Source: Helicobacteraceae bacterium (GTDB lineage: Bacteria; Campylobacterota; Campylobacteria; Campylobacterales; SZUA-545). From it: a stretch of DNA of 33,963 nt. This document shows, in pieces, positions 32,972-33,963 of this stretch. Below the pieces are notes generated by a model. It was given only the letters and a program-made list of their open reading frames with translations, was not told the DNA's origin and ran no database searches. A program made the translations under genes and the position numbers. The stretch's first letter is position 1; each line of letters opens with the position of its first letter. The stretch covers positions 1-33,963 of the forward strand of contig JAITUT010000022.1 in the NCBI GenBank assembly GCA_031286325.1, in the 5' to 3' direction.

Positions 32972-33045
32972 AACGCCGCCTTTAAGTTTATAGTTCAATT
33001 AAGGGCGCGTATAATACTAAAAAGTGGCTGATTACAAAAAAACGC

Positions 33046-33933
33046 TTATGATCGCGAGGAGACGATCAAAGCGTACGCGTCGTTGATCGCGTGGAATTTG
33101 CGGGTCATCTCGGCGACCGCGCGCTCGCCGTTAGCGTATGCGCGATCGGGGTGGTGGCGCGAAGCCATTTCGCGGTATGCGCGTTTGAGCGCGGCGTCAT
33201 CGAAGCTCTCGCTCGCGCCGAGCAATTTATAAGCTTCCCGCAACTTATTATCCTCTTCAATAATAATGCGGTAAAACTTCTGTTTTTCGTATGATTTTTC
33301 GCGTTCTTTTTGCGAATTTAAGCTCGCGAATAACGCGGCGATCGACGATTTGTCATAAACATACGAAACGGGCATTGCCAAAATACGATCGCGCGATAAT
33401 AATTCCGTCAAAATTTTTAACGATTCCTGCGAATTTTCTATATAAAATTCCGCCGCGCCGGCTTGGCGCGTAATGTGCGGCTGAAAACGAAAACGAAAGA
33501 AATTTACCGCAAGCGAGCCTTCGGGTTCAACGGATAACGAAAAGATCGCGTGGTTAGACTGCGGGACTTTAATGCGCACAGATATTCCCTGCACGGTTTT
33601 TTGCGCCGAAATAACCTTAACCGTGATCGGGAAAGCGATCGCGCTTTGCAAGGCTTTTAGAAATTTCGGCGTAATATCCGCGCGTTTTTTTTGGTAAGCG
33701 GCGTAAAGCCACTGAATAAAGTATTTTTTTTGCGATAATTCGCGCTCCTCGTGCATAATTATCAGCGCGTCTCGCAACTTTAATACATTAGAAAAATACC
33801 TCGCGATAAAGTTTTTGAGTATTAGGTGGTTTATAGAACCCTCTAACACCAAAACGCGAATTTCGCGCGCGTGCAAAGTAATGGTCATATCAAAATCCCC
33901 ATTCAGCGGCTGACTAACCATTTGCTCAAGCAT
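33046..33933 (-). CDS. C-terminal J-domain protein
   Basis: A 295-residue protein whose last 70 residues form a J domain: AYKLLGASESFDDAALKRAY, then the HPD motif in SRHHPDRAYAN and a final helix. J domains stimulate Hsp70 ATPase. The first 220 residues are of unknown function; they contain no membrane span or zinc-finger cysteines, so this is neither DnaJ nor CbpA. An N-terminal unknown part with a C-terminal J domain recalls DjlA-like or Campylobacterota-specific co-chaperones. The ATG follows AAAAGGAACAA. A 74-base gap separates it from gltB, so it may be transcribed with it. Confidence 0.8.
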   Translation of the reverse strand: MLEQMVSQPLNGDFDMTITLHAREIRVLVLEGSINHLILKNFIARYFSNVLKLRDALIIMHEERELSQKKYFIQWLYAAYQKKRADITPKFLKALQSAIAFPITVKVISAQKTVQGISVRIKVPQSNHAIFSLSVEPEGSLAVNFFRFRFQPHITRQAGAAEFYIENSQESLKILTELLSRDRILAMPVSYVYDKSSIAALFASLNSQKEREKSYEKQKFYRIIIEEDNKLREAYKLLGASESFDDAALKRAYREMASRHHPDRAYANGERAVAEMTRKFHAINDAYALIVSSRS

Positions 33934-33963
33934 TTTTTGTTCCTTTTATTTGACTTTGCAAAC

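Overview
The window reads as chromosomal DNA of a member of the Campylobacterota (Epsilonproteobacteria). The best evidence is gene order. On the minus strand, ATP synthase b', b, delta, alpha, gamma, beta, epsilon run straight into tolQ/exbB, tolR/exbD, tolA, tolB, pal and cpoB, the arrangement known from Helicobacter and Campylobacter. A PglK-like flippase and a divergent lnt / yajC-secD-secF junction fit the same group. The octamer GCGATCGC is strikingly over-represented (about 20 copies counted by eye, against roughly 0.5 expected), which is unusual outside cyanobacteria. The species is not recognisable.

Layout. (1) 1-2500 is an accessory stretch. It holds a partial toxin-like start at the left edge, a relic of a beta-sandwich protein, an intact two-domain beta-sandwich protein, and an AT-rich islet without any GATC in which three consecutive genes (UDG-like, DJ-1/PfpI-like, unknown) are each broken by one frameshift. 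(2) 2500-6950: a tsaC-like gene and pglK-like ABC transporter (minus), then gspF/pilC-like and trpS (plus). (3) 6915-7270: a YgiW/BOF-family pseudogene. (4) 7281-12944: cpoB, pal, tolB, tolA, tolR, tolQ. The tolB-pal junction is split by a decayed YwqK-like lipoprotein cassette flanked by a duplication of the tolB 3' end. (5) 12944-19107: ATP synthase genes. (6) 19207-23381: lnt diverging from yajC-secD-secF. (7) 23541-25124: a TPR lipoprotein whose reading frame crosses 17 copies of a pentanucleotide repeat, a strong phase-variation candidate. (8) 25247-32971: a tight minus-strand run gltB, gltD, IMPase-family gene, accD, TfoX-N gene. (9) 33046-33933: a J-domain protein.

Functionally the core is energy conversion (F1 and stalk subunits; membrane subunits a and c are not here), envelope maintenance (Tol-Pal, Lnt, Sec accessory proteins), nitrogen assimilation (glutamate synthase) and fatty-acid initiation (AccD). 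All core genes are intact. Almost every accessory gene is frameshifted, which suggests ongoing decay of laterally acquired DNA, although assembly indels cannot be excluded from sequence alone.

The two most interesting signals are the phase-variable lipoprotein, with two competing start codons in different frames, and the cassette that split tolB from pal while copying the tolB 3' end.
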